DNA from: Clostridium puniceum
GTDB lineage: Bacteria; Bacillota; Clostridia; Clostridiales; Clostridiaceae
Assembly: GCF_002006345.1 (NCBI RefSeq)
Contig: NZ_LZZM01000098.1
Coordinates: forward strand, 1 to 64,000
Length of the DNA stretch: 64,000 nt
Reading direction: 5' to 3'
Below, piece after piece: positions 26,387 to 34,902 of the stretch. Below the pieces are notes generated by a model. It was given only the letters and a program-made list of their open reading frames with translations, did not search any database and was not told the origin of the DNA. The position numbers and the translations under genes were made by a program. Within the stretch, counting starts at the first letter, position 1. Every line of letters starts with the position of its first letter.

Positions 26387-27232
26387 ATGGAAAGCGGAAA
26401 GTTATATTTAGTGCCAACACCTATTGGAAATTTAAAAGATATTACATTAAGAGCTCTTGAAACTTTACAAGAGGCTGACTTTATAGCGGCGGAAGATACT
26501 AGACAGACTTTAAAATTATTGAATCACTTTGAAATAAAAAAATCTTTAATAAGTTATCATAAATTTAATGAACAAATTAAAAGTGATAAAATTATTGAGT
26601 TGCTCATGGAAGGTAAAAAGGTTGCTTTAGTATCGGATGCAGGAACACCAGGAATATCAGATCCAGGTAGTGTTATAGTACAAAGATGTATTGAGCAAAT
26701 GATTAATTTTGAAGTGTTGCCAGGAGCAACGGCAATAACCACAGCATTAGTTTATTCAGGATTAGATACAACAAAATTTCTTTTTAGAGGTTTTTTACCT
26801 AGAGAAAATAAGGATCGAAAAGTCGTAACAGATGAACTTATACAAAGTCAAGAAACACTTATATTTTACGAAGCTCCACATAGATTAATAGATACATTAA
26901 AATTTTTATTAGAAACATTTGGAGATAGAAAAATTGCAGTATGCAGAGAATTGACTAAGATATATGAAGAAATATATAGAGGAAGTATAAGTGAAGCTGT
27001 GCAGCATTTTGAAGAAAAGAAACCTAGAGGTGAATTTGTACTTGTATTAGAAGGGAAAAAACTTGAAGATATAAGAGAAGAGCAAAGAGAGGTTTGGATT
27101 AATTTATCTATTGAAGAACATATATTAAAATATGTAAATGATGGGATGAATAAAAAAGATGCAATAAAACTTGTAGCAAAAGAAAGAGAACTTCCCAAAA
27201 ATGAAGTTTACAAATTTTCGACTAATATATAA
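26387..27232 (+). CDS. rsmI: 16S rRNA (cytidine-1402-2'-O)-methyltransferase
   Basis: A 281-residue tetrapyrrole-methylase-fold enzyme. Key segments are LYLVPTPIGNLKDITLRALE at the N-terminus, AAEDTRQT, SDAGTPGISDPG, VLPGATAITTAL and FYEAPHRL, all hallmarks of RsmI, which 2'-O-methylates C1402 in the ribosomal P-site. The ATG at 26387 follows tgggaggt; the in-frame codons before it belong to the neighbour's overlap. Second gene of a pair with the tRNA methyltransferase. Confidence 0.95.
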   Translation: MESGKLYLVPTPIGNLKDITLRALETLQEADFIAAEDTRQTLKLLNHFEIKKSLISYHKFNEQIKSDKIIELLMEGKKVALVSDAGTPGISDPGSVIVQRCIEQMINFEVLPGATAITTALVYSGLDTTKFLFRGFLPRENKDRKVVTDELIQSQETLIFYEAPHRLIDTLKFLLETFGDRKIAVCRELTKIYEEIYRGSISEAVQHFEEKKPRGEFVLVLEGKKLEDIREEQREVWINLSIEEHILKYVNDGMNKKDAIKLVAKERELPKNEVYKFSTNI

Positions 27233-27239
27233 TAAAAAC

Positions 27240-27285
27240 AAACTATTTCAAGGCTATTTTAATTAAAATAGCCTTGAAAATAGTT
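27240..27285. terminator. Long palindrome between rsmI and abrB
   Basis: aactatttcaaggctatttt (27241-27260) pairs with 27265-27285 except for one bulged A. It lies between convergent rsmI and abrB. The T tract is weak, so strength as a terminator is moderate. Confidence 0.65.
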
Positions 27286-27337
27286 CACTACTAGATTTTG
27301 ATACCTACTTGATAATATTATTATATACTATCAAATA

Positions 27338-27583
27338 TTATCTGTTGTTTTTAATTTCGTCTAAACACTTAGTGCAAATATTCTTGCCTTTGTAGTTAAT
27401 AACATCTCTTGCATCTCCACAGAAGATACAAGCTGGCTCATATTTCTTTAAGATTATTTGCTCACCGTCTACATAAATTTCTAATGCATCTTTTTCTGCA
27501 ATATCTAAAGTTCTTCTAAGTTCTATAGGAATAACAATTCTTCCTAATTCGTCTACTCTTCTAACTACACCTGTTGATTTCAT
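27338..27583 (-). CDS. abrB: AbrB family transition-state regulator
   Basis: An 81-residue DNA-binding regulator. The N-terminal ~50 residues are the swapped-hairpin AbrB domain: MKSTGVVRRVDELGRIVIPI, then ELRRTLDIAEKDALEIYVDG. The C-terminal part carries CIFCG and CTKC cysteine pairs, a zinc-ribbon-like tail found in clostridial AbrB homologues rather than in B. subtilis AbrB's hydrophobic tail. AbrB represses stationary-phase genes, and in solvent-producing clostridia affects the switch to solventogenesis and sporulation. The start follows taggagga. A promoter with an adjoining Spo0A-box sequence lies upstream. Confidence 0.93.
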   Translation of the reverse strand: MKSTGVVRRVDELGRIVIPIELRRTLDIAEKDALEIYVDGEQIILKKYEPACIFCGDARDVINYKGKNICTKCLDEIKNNR

Positions 27584-27606
27584 AAAAATTCCTCCTAATT
27601 ACACGA

Positions 27607-27654
27607 TTCGACATTCTACTATACTATATTACCAAACATGTAATATAAAGTCAA
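27607..27654 (-). promoter_or_regulatory. abrB promoter with downstream Spo0A box
   Basis: On the minus strand: TTGACT (27649-27654), 17-nt spacer, TAATAT (27626-27631), then a perfect TGTCGAA 0A box at 27607-27613, about 12 nt past the predicted transcription start. In B. subtilis, Spo0A represses abrB from boxes in a comparable place. Confidence 0.65.
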
Positions 27655-28134
27655 TGGATATTTCAATTAATTTATAAGAAATTACAAATTTCAACTTTAA
27701 TTAACATCTTACTTAAAATATACTACCATATTTTAGAAAAGTCAATAGGTTTTGTCTATAAAAATATAATATTAATTTTATGTTAATAAATTAAGTGACA
27801 CGGCTTATACCAACATTTCTTTAAAATCAGTAAATGTATTAATTTCATTATATTTACATATTAGTAAAAGTTAATTAAATATTTACATGTATTAGGTGGC
27901 GAATACTTTGACAAAAAGGCGATTACTATACGTAATATTGTCGATAGTTTACATAAAATAGATATTTTTTTGTATATTTATATTCAAATAAAAAGCTGAT
28001 ATATCGTATAATATCAATAATAATAAGACAAAATAAAAAATACAAAAATTAATCTTTGAAAGTAATTTGTAATAAGTTAATAATTACTATATAATATATT
28101 TATTATTTAAGCAAAGAAAGTATGGGTGTATAAA
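27655..28134. other. AT-rich divergent intergenic region
   Basis: No gene is seen in about 480 bases between the abrB promoter and the DUF1836 gene. The sequence is very AT-rich and should hold the promoter of the latter. Confidence 0.4.
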
Positions 28135-28725
28135 ATGGAAAGAAAATTTGATTCAGATTATATAAAAGAATTAGCAGAAGAAATGTCTAAGGGAAATTCC
28201 GTTTCATATGAAGACTTTCCAAAGTATGATTTATTTTTATCGCAAGTAATAGATTATTTAAATGATAAATTTATTGATGAGAATTTTACGAATAATATAG
28301 TTCAAAACTACATTAAAAGTGAAGTTATAACTAAGCCGGAAGATGGTAAAAAAAGAGGATATACTAAGATGCATTTAATACAATTAGTATTAATTAGCCA
28401 CATGAGACCTCTTTTGACAACCGAAGAAATTAAAAAAGTTTTTAGACTAGCTTTTAACGAAATAAATGATAGAAATGATGATATATTATCCTGGGAGGAA
28501 ACGTATAAGACTTTTATACAAATACAACAAGAAAGCTTAGACGATTATTTAATTACATCATTAACCCATGGAGATAAATTGCAAGAAATGATAAAGAACT
28601 TTGATTTAAGAGAGAAGGATGAAGAAAGAATAAGAATTTTCTTGTTAGTCCTATCTTTAATAGCGGAAGCAAGTGTTATTAAAAAATTAGTTCAAAAAAT
28701 AGTTAAAGAATATGAAACAGATTAA
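28135..28725 (+). CDS. DUF1836 family protein
   Basis: A 196-residue soluble protein that starts MERKFDSDYIKELAEEMSKG. The middle shows YIKSEVITKPEDGKKRGYTK followed by MHLIQLVLISHMRPLLTTEE, the pattern of DUF1836, whose N-terminal half resembles a MerR-like helix-turn-helix. It is therefore possibly a DNA-binding regulator, but the role is unknown. ATG at 28135 is preceded by gggtg; a GTG at 28126 is an alternative. Confidence 0.8.
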   Translation: MERKFDSDYIKELAEEMSKGNSVSYEDFPKYDLFLSQVIDYLNDKFIDENFTNNIVQNYIKSEVITKPEDGKKRGYTKMHLIQLVLISHMRPLLTTEEIKKVFRLAFNEINDRNDDILSWEETYKTFIQIQQESLDDYLITSLTHGDKLQEMIKNFDLREKDEERIRIFLLVLSLIAEASVIKKLVQKIVKEYETD

Positions 28726-28902
28726 ATTACATAACATATATATGCAGGGAAGCGTGAATACAAATATATAGAAACACTTACTTAATTGGGATTAAAGATT
28801 ATAGGCAAATTAGGTGAGTGTTTTATAAATATGTTTAAGAATTGAATCTTTATTACTGTTAGGGGAATAGATAGTTTGCTATTTCAAAGAGAGGAAAAAT
28901 TT

Positions 28903-31188
28903 ATGGATAAAATTATAATAAAGGAATCCGTAAGAAATTTAGTAGAATTTTGCTTGAAAAAGGGAGATATAGATAATAGATTTTCAGGAAGTGCTAGAGC
29001 TACTGAAGGCATAAAAGCACACCAAAAAATTCAGGAGGATAATAAAAAGATATATGAAAATTATAAAAAAGAAGTATATTTATCCTATGAATTTGAATTA
29101 AAAAACAGTGTAATAAACATTGAAGGACGAGCAGATGGAGTTATAATAGAACAAAATAATAGTATAGTTGAAGAAATTAAATCTACATATAAAAGTTTTA
29201 CTAATATAGATGATTCAAATGAAGTACATTGGGCTCAGGCAAAAGTTTATGCCTTTATTTATGGAAAACAAAATGATTTGAAAGAAATTTATATAAGATT
29301 GTCTTATATGCAGCTTGAAACCTATGAAGTTAAAAGCTTTGAAAAGAAGTTTCAAATGGAAGAACTAGAAGAGTTTATTTTAAAGATATTATATGAATAT
29401 GAGAAATTCAGCATTTTGATATTTAAACAAAAAAATGAGAGAAATGAATCAATAAAAAACCTTAAATTTCCTTTTGAAGAATATAGAGCTGGACAGCGTA
29501 AACTGATTAACATATCATATCAAACTATAAAAGAAAAAGAAATTTTATTTACTCAAGCACCCACAGGAATAGGAAAAACTATATCGACTATTTTTCCAGC
29601 AGTTAAAGCAATTGGGGAAGGCATTGGGGAGAGAATAGTGTACTTAACAGCAAAGACTATAAATAGAGAAGTGGCAGAAGATACGTTTGAGAAATTAAGG
29701 CATGAAGGCCTTAGTTTTAAGAATATTACAATTACAGCAAAAGAAAAAATATGTATTAATGAATCCTTTGATTGTAATCCAGAAAAATGTATATATGCAC
29801 AGGACTATTATGGTAAGGTGAAAGATGCTATAACATATATTATTGAGCATGAAGAAAGAATTTCCTCGGAAATATTGCAGAAATATGCTGAAAGTTATAA
29901 AGTATGTCCCTTTGAACTTTCTTTAGATATAAGTCTTTATTGCGATGGAATTATAGGTGATTATAATTATGTTTTTGATCCGAGGGCATCCCTAGGGAGA
30001 TTATTAGAAAGCGCTGGCAACATAGTTTTAATTGATGAAGCACATAATTTGATAGATAGAGCAAGAAGTATGTATTCAGCATCCTTATGTAAAAGTCAAA
30101 TATTGCAATGCAAAAAACTAACTAAAGGTAAATTAAATAAAATACATAATTTATTAGGAAAAATTAATAATTATTTTATTGATATTAGAAATGAATGTGA
30201 TCATAAAGATGTTCAATGGTTGTGTGAAAAAGAGGAGCCTAAGGAGTTAAATAAGCATTTACAACTTTATTTAAAGGAAAGTGAAGAAATTTTAGTTAGA
30301 GGAAATAGATTTGAGTGTTATGAAGATATACTACAATTATATTTTGATGTGAATTCATTTGTATCTACAATGCAGTTGTATGACGAAAATTATATAACTT
30401 GTATGGAAAAAGAAAATCAAGATATGAGATTAACCTTATATTGTGTAAATCCTGCTAAAAATTTGAAGGAATATTTGTCAAAATGTTATTCCGTAATTTT
30501 CTTTTCAGCAACTATATCTCCAATAAAATACTATATATATATGCTTGGAGGACATGATGAAACTTATAGATTGAAGCTTCCATCACCATTTAAAAAAGAA
30601 AATTTAAAGGTGTATGTTAGTTGTATTAATATAAGATATACACATAGGCAAAGAACCTTAAAATCAGTGAAAAATAAAATTATAAAATTTATTTCAAAAA
30701 ATATAGGAAATTATATAATTTTTTCACCATCATATGCATATATGGAATTGTTATGGGAAGAAATGAATCAAGTTAATATTAATGAATTTCAACTTATAAA
30801 ACAAAAGCCAAATATGAAGGAAGAGGAAAAAAGTGAATTTTTAAGGAGTTTTAAGATAAATAACAATTTATTGATGTTTTGTGTTCTTGGAGGAATGTTT
30901 TCAGAAGGTATAGATCTGCCAGGAGAACAATTAATAGGAAGTATAATAATTGGAGTTGGATATCCTATGATATCAGTGAAAAATGAAATAATAAAAGATT
31001 TTTATGGACAAAATGGATATGATTATGCGTATGTATTTCCTGGAATAAATAAAGTGCAGCAAGCGGTTGGAAGAGTAATAAGAACAGAAACTGATACGGG
31101 AAGAATTTTGCTTATTGATGATAGATATATAACGAATAAATATGAAGTTTTACTGCCAAATGAGTGGCACCCAATAAATAAATATTGA
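28903..31188 (+). CDS. XPD/DinG-like DNA helicase with N-terminal Cas4-like nuclease domain
   Basis: A 761-residue protein. Residues ~1-150 show the Cas4-like PD-(D/E)XK pattern: His40, Asp78 in GRADG, Glu91-x-Lys93 in EEIKS, and QxxxY at Gln112-Tyr116. Residues ~185-760 form a superfamily 2 helicase: Walker A APTGIGKT (219-226), DEAH box IDEAH (377-381) and motif VI QAVGRVIRTE near the C-terminus. Four cysteines (284, 291, 296, 335) sit between motifs Ia and II, as for the XPD/DinG iron-sulfur cluster. It should unwind DNA 5'-3' and may cut it; repair of bulky or structured DNA is likely. ATG at 28903 follows agagagga. Confidence 0.9.
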   Translation: MDKIIIKESVRNLVEFCLKKGDIDNRFSGSARATEGIKAHQKIQEDNKKIYENYKKEVYLSYEFELKNSVINIEGRADGVIIEQNNSIVEEIKSTYKSFTNIDDSNEVHWAQAKVYAFIYGKQNDLKEIYIRLSYMQLETYEVKSFEKKFQMEELEEFILKILYEYEKFSILIFKQKNERNESIKNLKFPFEEYRAGQRKLINISYQTIKEKEILFTQAPTGIGKTISTIFPAVKAIGEGIGERIVYLTAKTINREVAEDTFEKLRHEGLSFKNITITAKEKICINESFDCNPEKCIYAQDYYGKVKDAITYIIEHEERISSEILQKYAESYKVCPFELSLDISLYCDGIIGDYNYVFDPRASLGRLLESAGNIVLIDEAHNLIDRARSMYSASLCKSQILQCKKLTKGKLNKIHNLLGKINNYFIDIRNECDHKDVQWLCEKEEPKELNKHLQLYLKESEEILVRGNRFECYEDILQLYFDVNSFVSTMQLYDENYITCMEKENQDMRLTLYCVNPAKNLKEYLSKCYSVIFFSATISPIKYYIYMLGGHDETYRLKLPSPFKKENLKVYVSCINIRYTHRQRTLKSVKNKIIKFISKNIGNYIIFSPSYAYMELLWEEMNQVNINEFQLIKQKPNMKEEEKSEFLRSFKINNNLLMFCVLGGMFSEGIDLPGEQLIGSIIIGVGYPMISVKNEIIKDFYGQNGYDYAYVFPGINKVQQAVGRVIRTETDTGRILLIDDRYITNKYEVLLPNEWHPINKY

Positions 31189-31315
31189 CAAGATTAAACT
31201 TAGTAAAACAAAAAGTTTATTTATCTATTTAAGTATGTTAAAATATTCATGTTGGTTTTAAGGAACAAAGGAATTTAAACAAGATATTTTAAAGTAGGAT
31301 TAAGGAGCGAGGAAA

Positions 31316-32494
31316 ATGAATATTCCATTAATTGATTTAAAAGCTCAATATAAGTCTATTTCTGAAGATTTAGATAGAGTAACTAAAGAAGTACTTTCTT
31401 CTGCAAGTTATATTATGGGGAAGAACGTAACAGAATTTGAAAAAGAATTTGCAGAATATATAGGGGTTAAACATGCGATATCAGTAGGGAATGGAACTGA
31501 TGCTTTAGTTATTGCATTAAAATCTTTAGGAATAGGAAGTGGAGATGAGGTAATAACTTCACCATTTACTTATTTTGCATCTGCAGAGGTAATTTCAGCT
31601 GTTGGTGCAACACCTGTTTTTGTTGACGTAGAAAAAGAAACATTTAATATAGATCCATCTAAGATAGAAGAAAAAATAACTAAAAATACAAAAGCTATTA
31701 TACCAGTTCATATATTTGGTCAAAGCGCTAAGATGGATGAAATTAATGAAATAGCAAAAAAACATAATTTAAAGGTTATTGAAGATGCCTGCCAAGCAGT
31801 AGGTTCTAAATATAAAGGCAAAATGATAGGAACATTAAGTGATGCAGCTTGTTTCTCATTTTTCCCAACCAAAAATCTTTCATGTGCTGGTGACGGGGGA
31901 ATGATAGTGACTTCTGATGATAATATAGCAACTATAGCAAGAGCTATAAGAACGCATGGAAGCGGAGAAACTGGTCAAAAAGCGTATAATCTATTAAATA
32001 ATATAACAGAAGAAATAGAAACCTTTAAAGGCGGAGACGATACTGTATACAATCCATTAAAATATTATAACTATTTAATTGGTGTTAACTCAAGATTAGA
32101 TGCTATTCAAGCCGCAATTTTAAGAGTTAAATTGCCATTTTTAGATAAATGGAATGCTAGAAGAAGAGAAATAGCTAAAATATATGATGAAAACTTTGAG
32201 GACTCAAATGTTGTAATACCTACAGTTGATAAGGATAATGAAACAGTTTATCATCAGTATGTATTACAATCAGACAATAGAGATGTTATGTTAAATAAGC
32301 TTAAAGAAAAAGGTGTGGCAACAGGTGTATATTACCCAGTTCCATTACATTTACAAAAAGTTTATAAGGATCTTGGGTATAAAGAAGGAGATATGCCAGT
32401 TTCAGAGTATTTGTCTCACAGAACCTTTGCAATACCAGTTTATCCAGAATTAACAGAAGAAGAAATAAATTATATAATTGAAAGTATAAAGTGA
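31316..32494 (+). CDS. wbpE: DegT/DnrJ/EryC1 family sugar-nucleotide aminotransferase (WbpE type)
   Basis: A 392-residue PLP enzyme. The opening IPLIDLKAQYKSI, GNGTDALVIALKSLGI, VIEDACQAVGSKYKG (Asp157 binds the PLP nitrogen) and SFFPTKNLSCAGDGG (PLP lysine Lys186) are as in WbpE/WlbC, which make UDP-3-amino-2-acetamido-glucuronate from a 3-keto sugar. The assignment is supported by the neighbours, an acetyltransferase of WbpD type and a UDP-GlcNAc 6-dehydrogenase. Related enzymes act on dTDP sugars, so substrate is inferred. The ribosome site is ggagcgagg. Confidence 0.88.
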   Translation: MNIPLIDLKAQYKSISEDLDRVTKEVLSSASYIMGKNVTEFEKEFAEYIGVKHAISVGNGTDALVIALKSLGIGSGDEVITSPFTYFASAEVISAVGATPVFVDVEKETFNIDPSKIEEKITKNTKAIIPVHIFGQSAKMDEINEIAKKHNLKVIEDACQAVGSKYKGKMIGTLSDAACFSFFPTKNLSCAGDGGMIVTSDDNIATIARAIRTHGSGETGQKAYNLLNNITEEIETFKGGDDTVYNPLKYYNYLIGVNSRLDAIQAAILRVKLPFLDKWNARRREIAKIYDENFEDSNVVIPTVDKDNETVYHQYVLQSDNRDVMLNKLKEKGVATGVYYPVPLHLQKVYKDLGYKEGDMPVSEYLSHRTFAIPVYPELTEEEINYIIESIK

Positions 32495-32524
32495 AACTTT
32501 TGAGGTGGAATTTTATATTACAGA

Positions 32525-32640
32525 TGAACTTAGTTGAACTTATCTAGGGTCGTGACGTTCTTAGGTTATCATCAGAAGGACGGGAACCTTAGAACGATTA
32601 AACATCAGACGGGGTACCCCTTGAGGGTATAAAAGAATAA
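32525..32640 (+). promoter_or_regulatory. Structured intercistronic RNA element (candidate)
   Basis: A GC-richer segment in the 167-nt gap between the wbpE- and wbpD-type genes. cgttcttaggtt pairs with aaccttagaacg (11 of 12 positions) around a 17-nt loop; then taccc pairs with gggta in gtaccccttgagggtat, and ggggtacccc is itself palindromic. A 10-nt 'gggtcgtgac' precedes the first stem. No standard riboswitch is confirmed. Confidence 0.55.
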
Positions 32641-32661
32641 AATAGTAGGCGAGGATACTTT

Positions 32662-33246
32662 ATGGATAATAATTATTTCGTACATGAGTCTAGTTATGTA
32701 GATGATAATGTTAAAATAGGTGATGGAACAAAGATTTGGCATTTTTCTCATGTTATGAGTAATTGTGAGATTGGAGAAAAGTGTAACATAGGGCAAAATG
32801 TTGTTGTATCACCAGGTGTAAAGCTTGGAAAGGGTGTAAAAATACAAAACAATGTATCTGTTTATACAGGTGTTATTTGTGAAGATGATGTATTTTTAGG
32901 GCCATCATGTGTATTTACAAATGTGGTTAACCCAAGAAGCTTCATTGAAAGAAAAAGCGAATATAAAGAAACTATAATTGGAAAAGGTGCATCCATAGGT
33001 GCAAATGCAACTATAGTATGCGGCCACAATATAGGGAAATATGCATTAGTAGGTGCAGGAGCAGTAGTCACTAAACATATACCAGATTATGCCTTAGTTG
33101 TAGGTAATCCAGCAAGTATCTTAGGATATGTATGCAAGTGTGGAGAAAAATTAAGGTTTAAAGAAGATTATGCAACATGTGAAGTTTGCGGAGAAAAGTA
33201 TGAAAAAGAAAATGGAAATGTTAAATCAGTTAACAATCAATTGTAA
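32662..33246 (+). CDS. wbpD: Left-handed beta-helix N-acetyltransferase (WbpD/WlbB type)
   Basis: A 194-residue hexapeptide-repeat acetyltransferase. Repeats run from [20 protein letters not shown] through [19 protein letters not shown] to [30 protein letters not shown] is a WbpD-type substrate loop. The family acetylates the 3-amino group of UDP-3-amino-2-acetamido-glucuronate using acetyl-CoA. After the helix, residues ~155-180 have CKCGEKL and CEVCGEKY, a zinc-ribbon-like tail that is not needed for catalysis. The start follows gcgaggat. The dehydrogenase gene begins 29 nt downstream. Confidence 0.9.
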   Translation: MDNNYFVHESSYVDDNVKIGDGTKIWHFSHVMSNCEIGEKCNIGQNVVVSPGVKLGKGVKIQNNVSVYTGVICEDDVFLGPSCVFTNVVNPRSFIERKSEYKETIIGKGASIGANATIVCGHNIGKYALVGAGAVVTKHIPDYALVVGNPASILGYVCKCGEKLRFKEDYATCEVCGEKYEKENGNVKSVNNQL

Positions 33247-33275
33247 ATTATTAACTAAAGTAGTGGAGGTATAAC

Positions 33276-34592
33276 ATGTCAGCATTAAAACAACAATTAT
33301 TAGATAAAATAAATAATAAAACAGCCAAAGTAGGTGTGGTTGGACTTGGTTATGTTGGATTACCATTGGCTGTAGAAAAAGCTAATGCTGGATATCAAAC
33401 TATTGGTTTTGATGTTCAAGAAGCGAAAGTTAACATGGTTAATGAAGGAAAAAATTATATTGGCGATGTAGTAGACGAAAATTTAAAAGAAATAGTAGAA
33501 TCTAAACTTTTAAGAGCGACTACAGATTTTAGTTTTGTTAAAGATGTAGATACTATTTGTATTTGCGTTCCTACACCACTAGATTTATATAAGCAGCCAG
33601 ATTTATCATATGTTGTTGATTCAACGAGAAGTGTTGCACAATATTTGCATAAAGGTATGCTTATCATTTTAGAAAGTACTACGTATCCAGGAACAACAGA
33701 AGAAGTTCTTAGACCGATTTTAGAAGAAAGTGGTCTTAAATGTGGAGAAGAATTTTTCTTAGCTTTTTCACCAGAGAGAGTTGATCCAGGGAATAAAGAT
33801 TTTAACACTAAGAATACCCCAAAGGTTGTTGGAGGATGCACAGAAGATTGTACTGAAGTTGCAGCAGCATTATATAGAAATGTATTAGAGGGAGACATAC
33901 ATACAGTATCATCACCAGCTGTAGCTGAAATGGAAAAAATATTAGAAAACACTTTTAGAAATATAAATATTGGATTGGCTAATGAAATGGCTATTTTATG
34001 TAACAGAATGGGAATAGATGTATGGGAAGTTATTGATGCAGCAAAAACTAAGCCTTATGGATTTATGCCATTTTATCCAGGGCCAGGTTTAGGGGGGCAC
34101 TGCATACCACTTGACCCATTTTATTTAGAATGGAAGGCAAAGGAATATGATTATCATACAAGACTAATTGAAACATCAGGGGAAATCAATGACTCAATGC
34201 CTGACTTTGTATTAGATAATGTAATGAAAATTTTAAATAAGAGCAAGAAAGCCTTAAATGGTGCAAATGTTCTTTTGTTAGGTGTTGCATATAAAAATGA
34301 TATCGATGATTATAGAGAATCACCAGCATTTAAAGTAATAGAATTATTAGAAAAGAATGGTGCTGACCTTAAGGTAAATGATCCATACTGTTCGGTATCT
34401 AAATATAAAGGTAAGACTTATAATTCAGTAGATTGGACTGAAGTTATAGATGATTCGGATATTGTAATCATAACAACAAACCATAGCTGCTATGATTATG
34501 AAGAAATTGTAGCTAGGGCTAAAGTAGTATATGACACAAGAAATGCAACTAAAAATGTTGTTAACAACAGAGAAAAAATTTATAAATTATAA
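33276..34592 (+). CDS. wbpA: UDP-N-acetylglucosamine 6-dehydrogenase (WbpA type)
   Basis: A 438-residue nucleotide-sugar dehydrogenase that oxidises C6 of a UDP-hexosamine to a carboxylate using two NAD. The Rossmann motif GVVGLGYVGLPLAVEKA is at 20-36, FSPERVDPGN at about 165-173 and the catalytic Cys276 lies in PGPGLGGHCIPLDP. The C-terminal domain has LGVAYKNDIDDYRESPA. The ERVDPGN signature and neighbours favour UDP-GlcNAc over UDP-glucose, but UDP-ManNAc dehydrogenases look similar. The start follows gtggaggt. Confidence 0.88.
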   Translation: MSALKQQLLDKINNKTAKVGVVGLGYVGLPLAVEKANAGYQTIGFDVQEAKVNMVNEGKNYIGDVVDENLKEIVESKLLRATTDFSFVKDVDTICICVPTPLDLYKQPDLSYVVDSTRSVAQYLHKGMLIILESTTYPGTTEEVLRPILEESGLKCGEEFFLAFSPERVDPGNKDFNTKNTPKVVGGCTEDCTEVAAALYRNVLEGDIHTVSSPAVAEMEKILENTFRNINIGLANEMAILCNRMGIDVWEVIDAAKTKPYGFMPFYPGPGLGGHCIPLDPFYLEWKAKEYDYHTRLIETSGEINDSMPDFVLDNVMKILNKSKKALNGANVLLLGVAYKNDIDDYRESPAFKVIELLEKNGADLKVNDPYCSVSKYKGKTYNSVDWTEVIDDSDIVIITTNHSCYDYEEIVARAKVVYDTRNATKNVVNNREKIYKL

Positions 34593-34599
34593 GTAAGAA

Positions 34600-34884
34600 T
34601 CAAAATTTTATATTTTGTTTTTAGAACTTACTCAGTGAACGTATGTGAGTCGAGTTTCATTATAAAAAAATAAGAGCATTTTAATTTAAGAATAAGTTGT
34701 CTCAAATAATTTAAGGCATCTGAGAAAATAACAGTTAATATATCGGATATATTTTGTGCTAGGTAAAATAGATGCAATCCAGCCGTAACAGGGCTATAGG
34801 AAAGTTTTATTAATAGGATTATGGTACAAAGTGAAATATATTAATTAGTTATTTTCTTTTATGTGTTTTAAGTATTAATTTAAG
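34600..34884 (+). promoter_or_regulatory. Structured leader of the dlt operon (candidate)
   Basis: About 285 nt precede dltD with several stems: gaacttactca with tgagtcgagttt (imperfect) near 34625-34662, gcatct with agatgc enclosing a perfect aatatat/atatatt hairpin near 34716-34775, and agcc/ggct flanked by tcc/gga near 34777-34801. Such nested stems suggest a cis-regulatory RNA, but I cannot match it to a known class. Confidence 0.4.
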
Positions 34885-34902
34885 ATGAAGAGGTTGCTAT
34901 TA

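Noticed and set aside
32525-32640. ZTP (pfl) riboswitch, because of the gggtcgtgac stretch
   Set aside because: I could not find the second conserved half of the motif, and the downstream gene is not a purine or folate gene. Kept only as an unidentified structured element.
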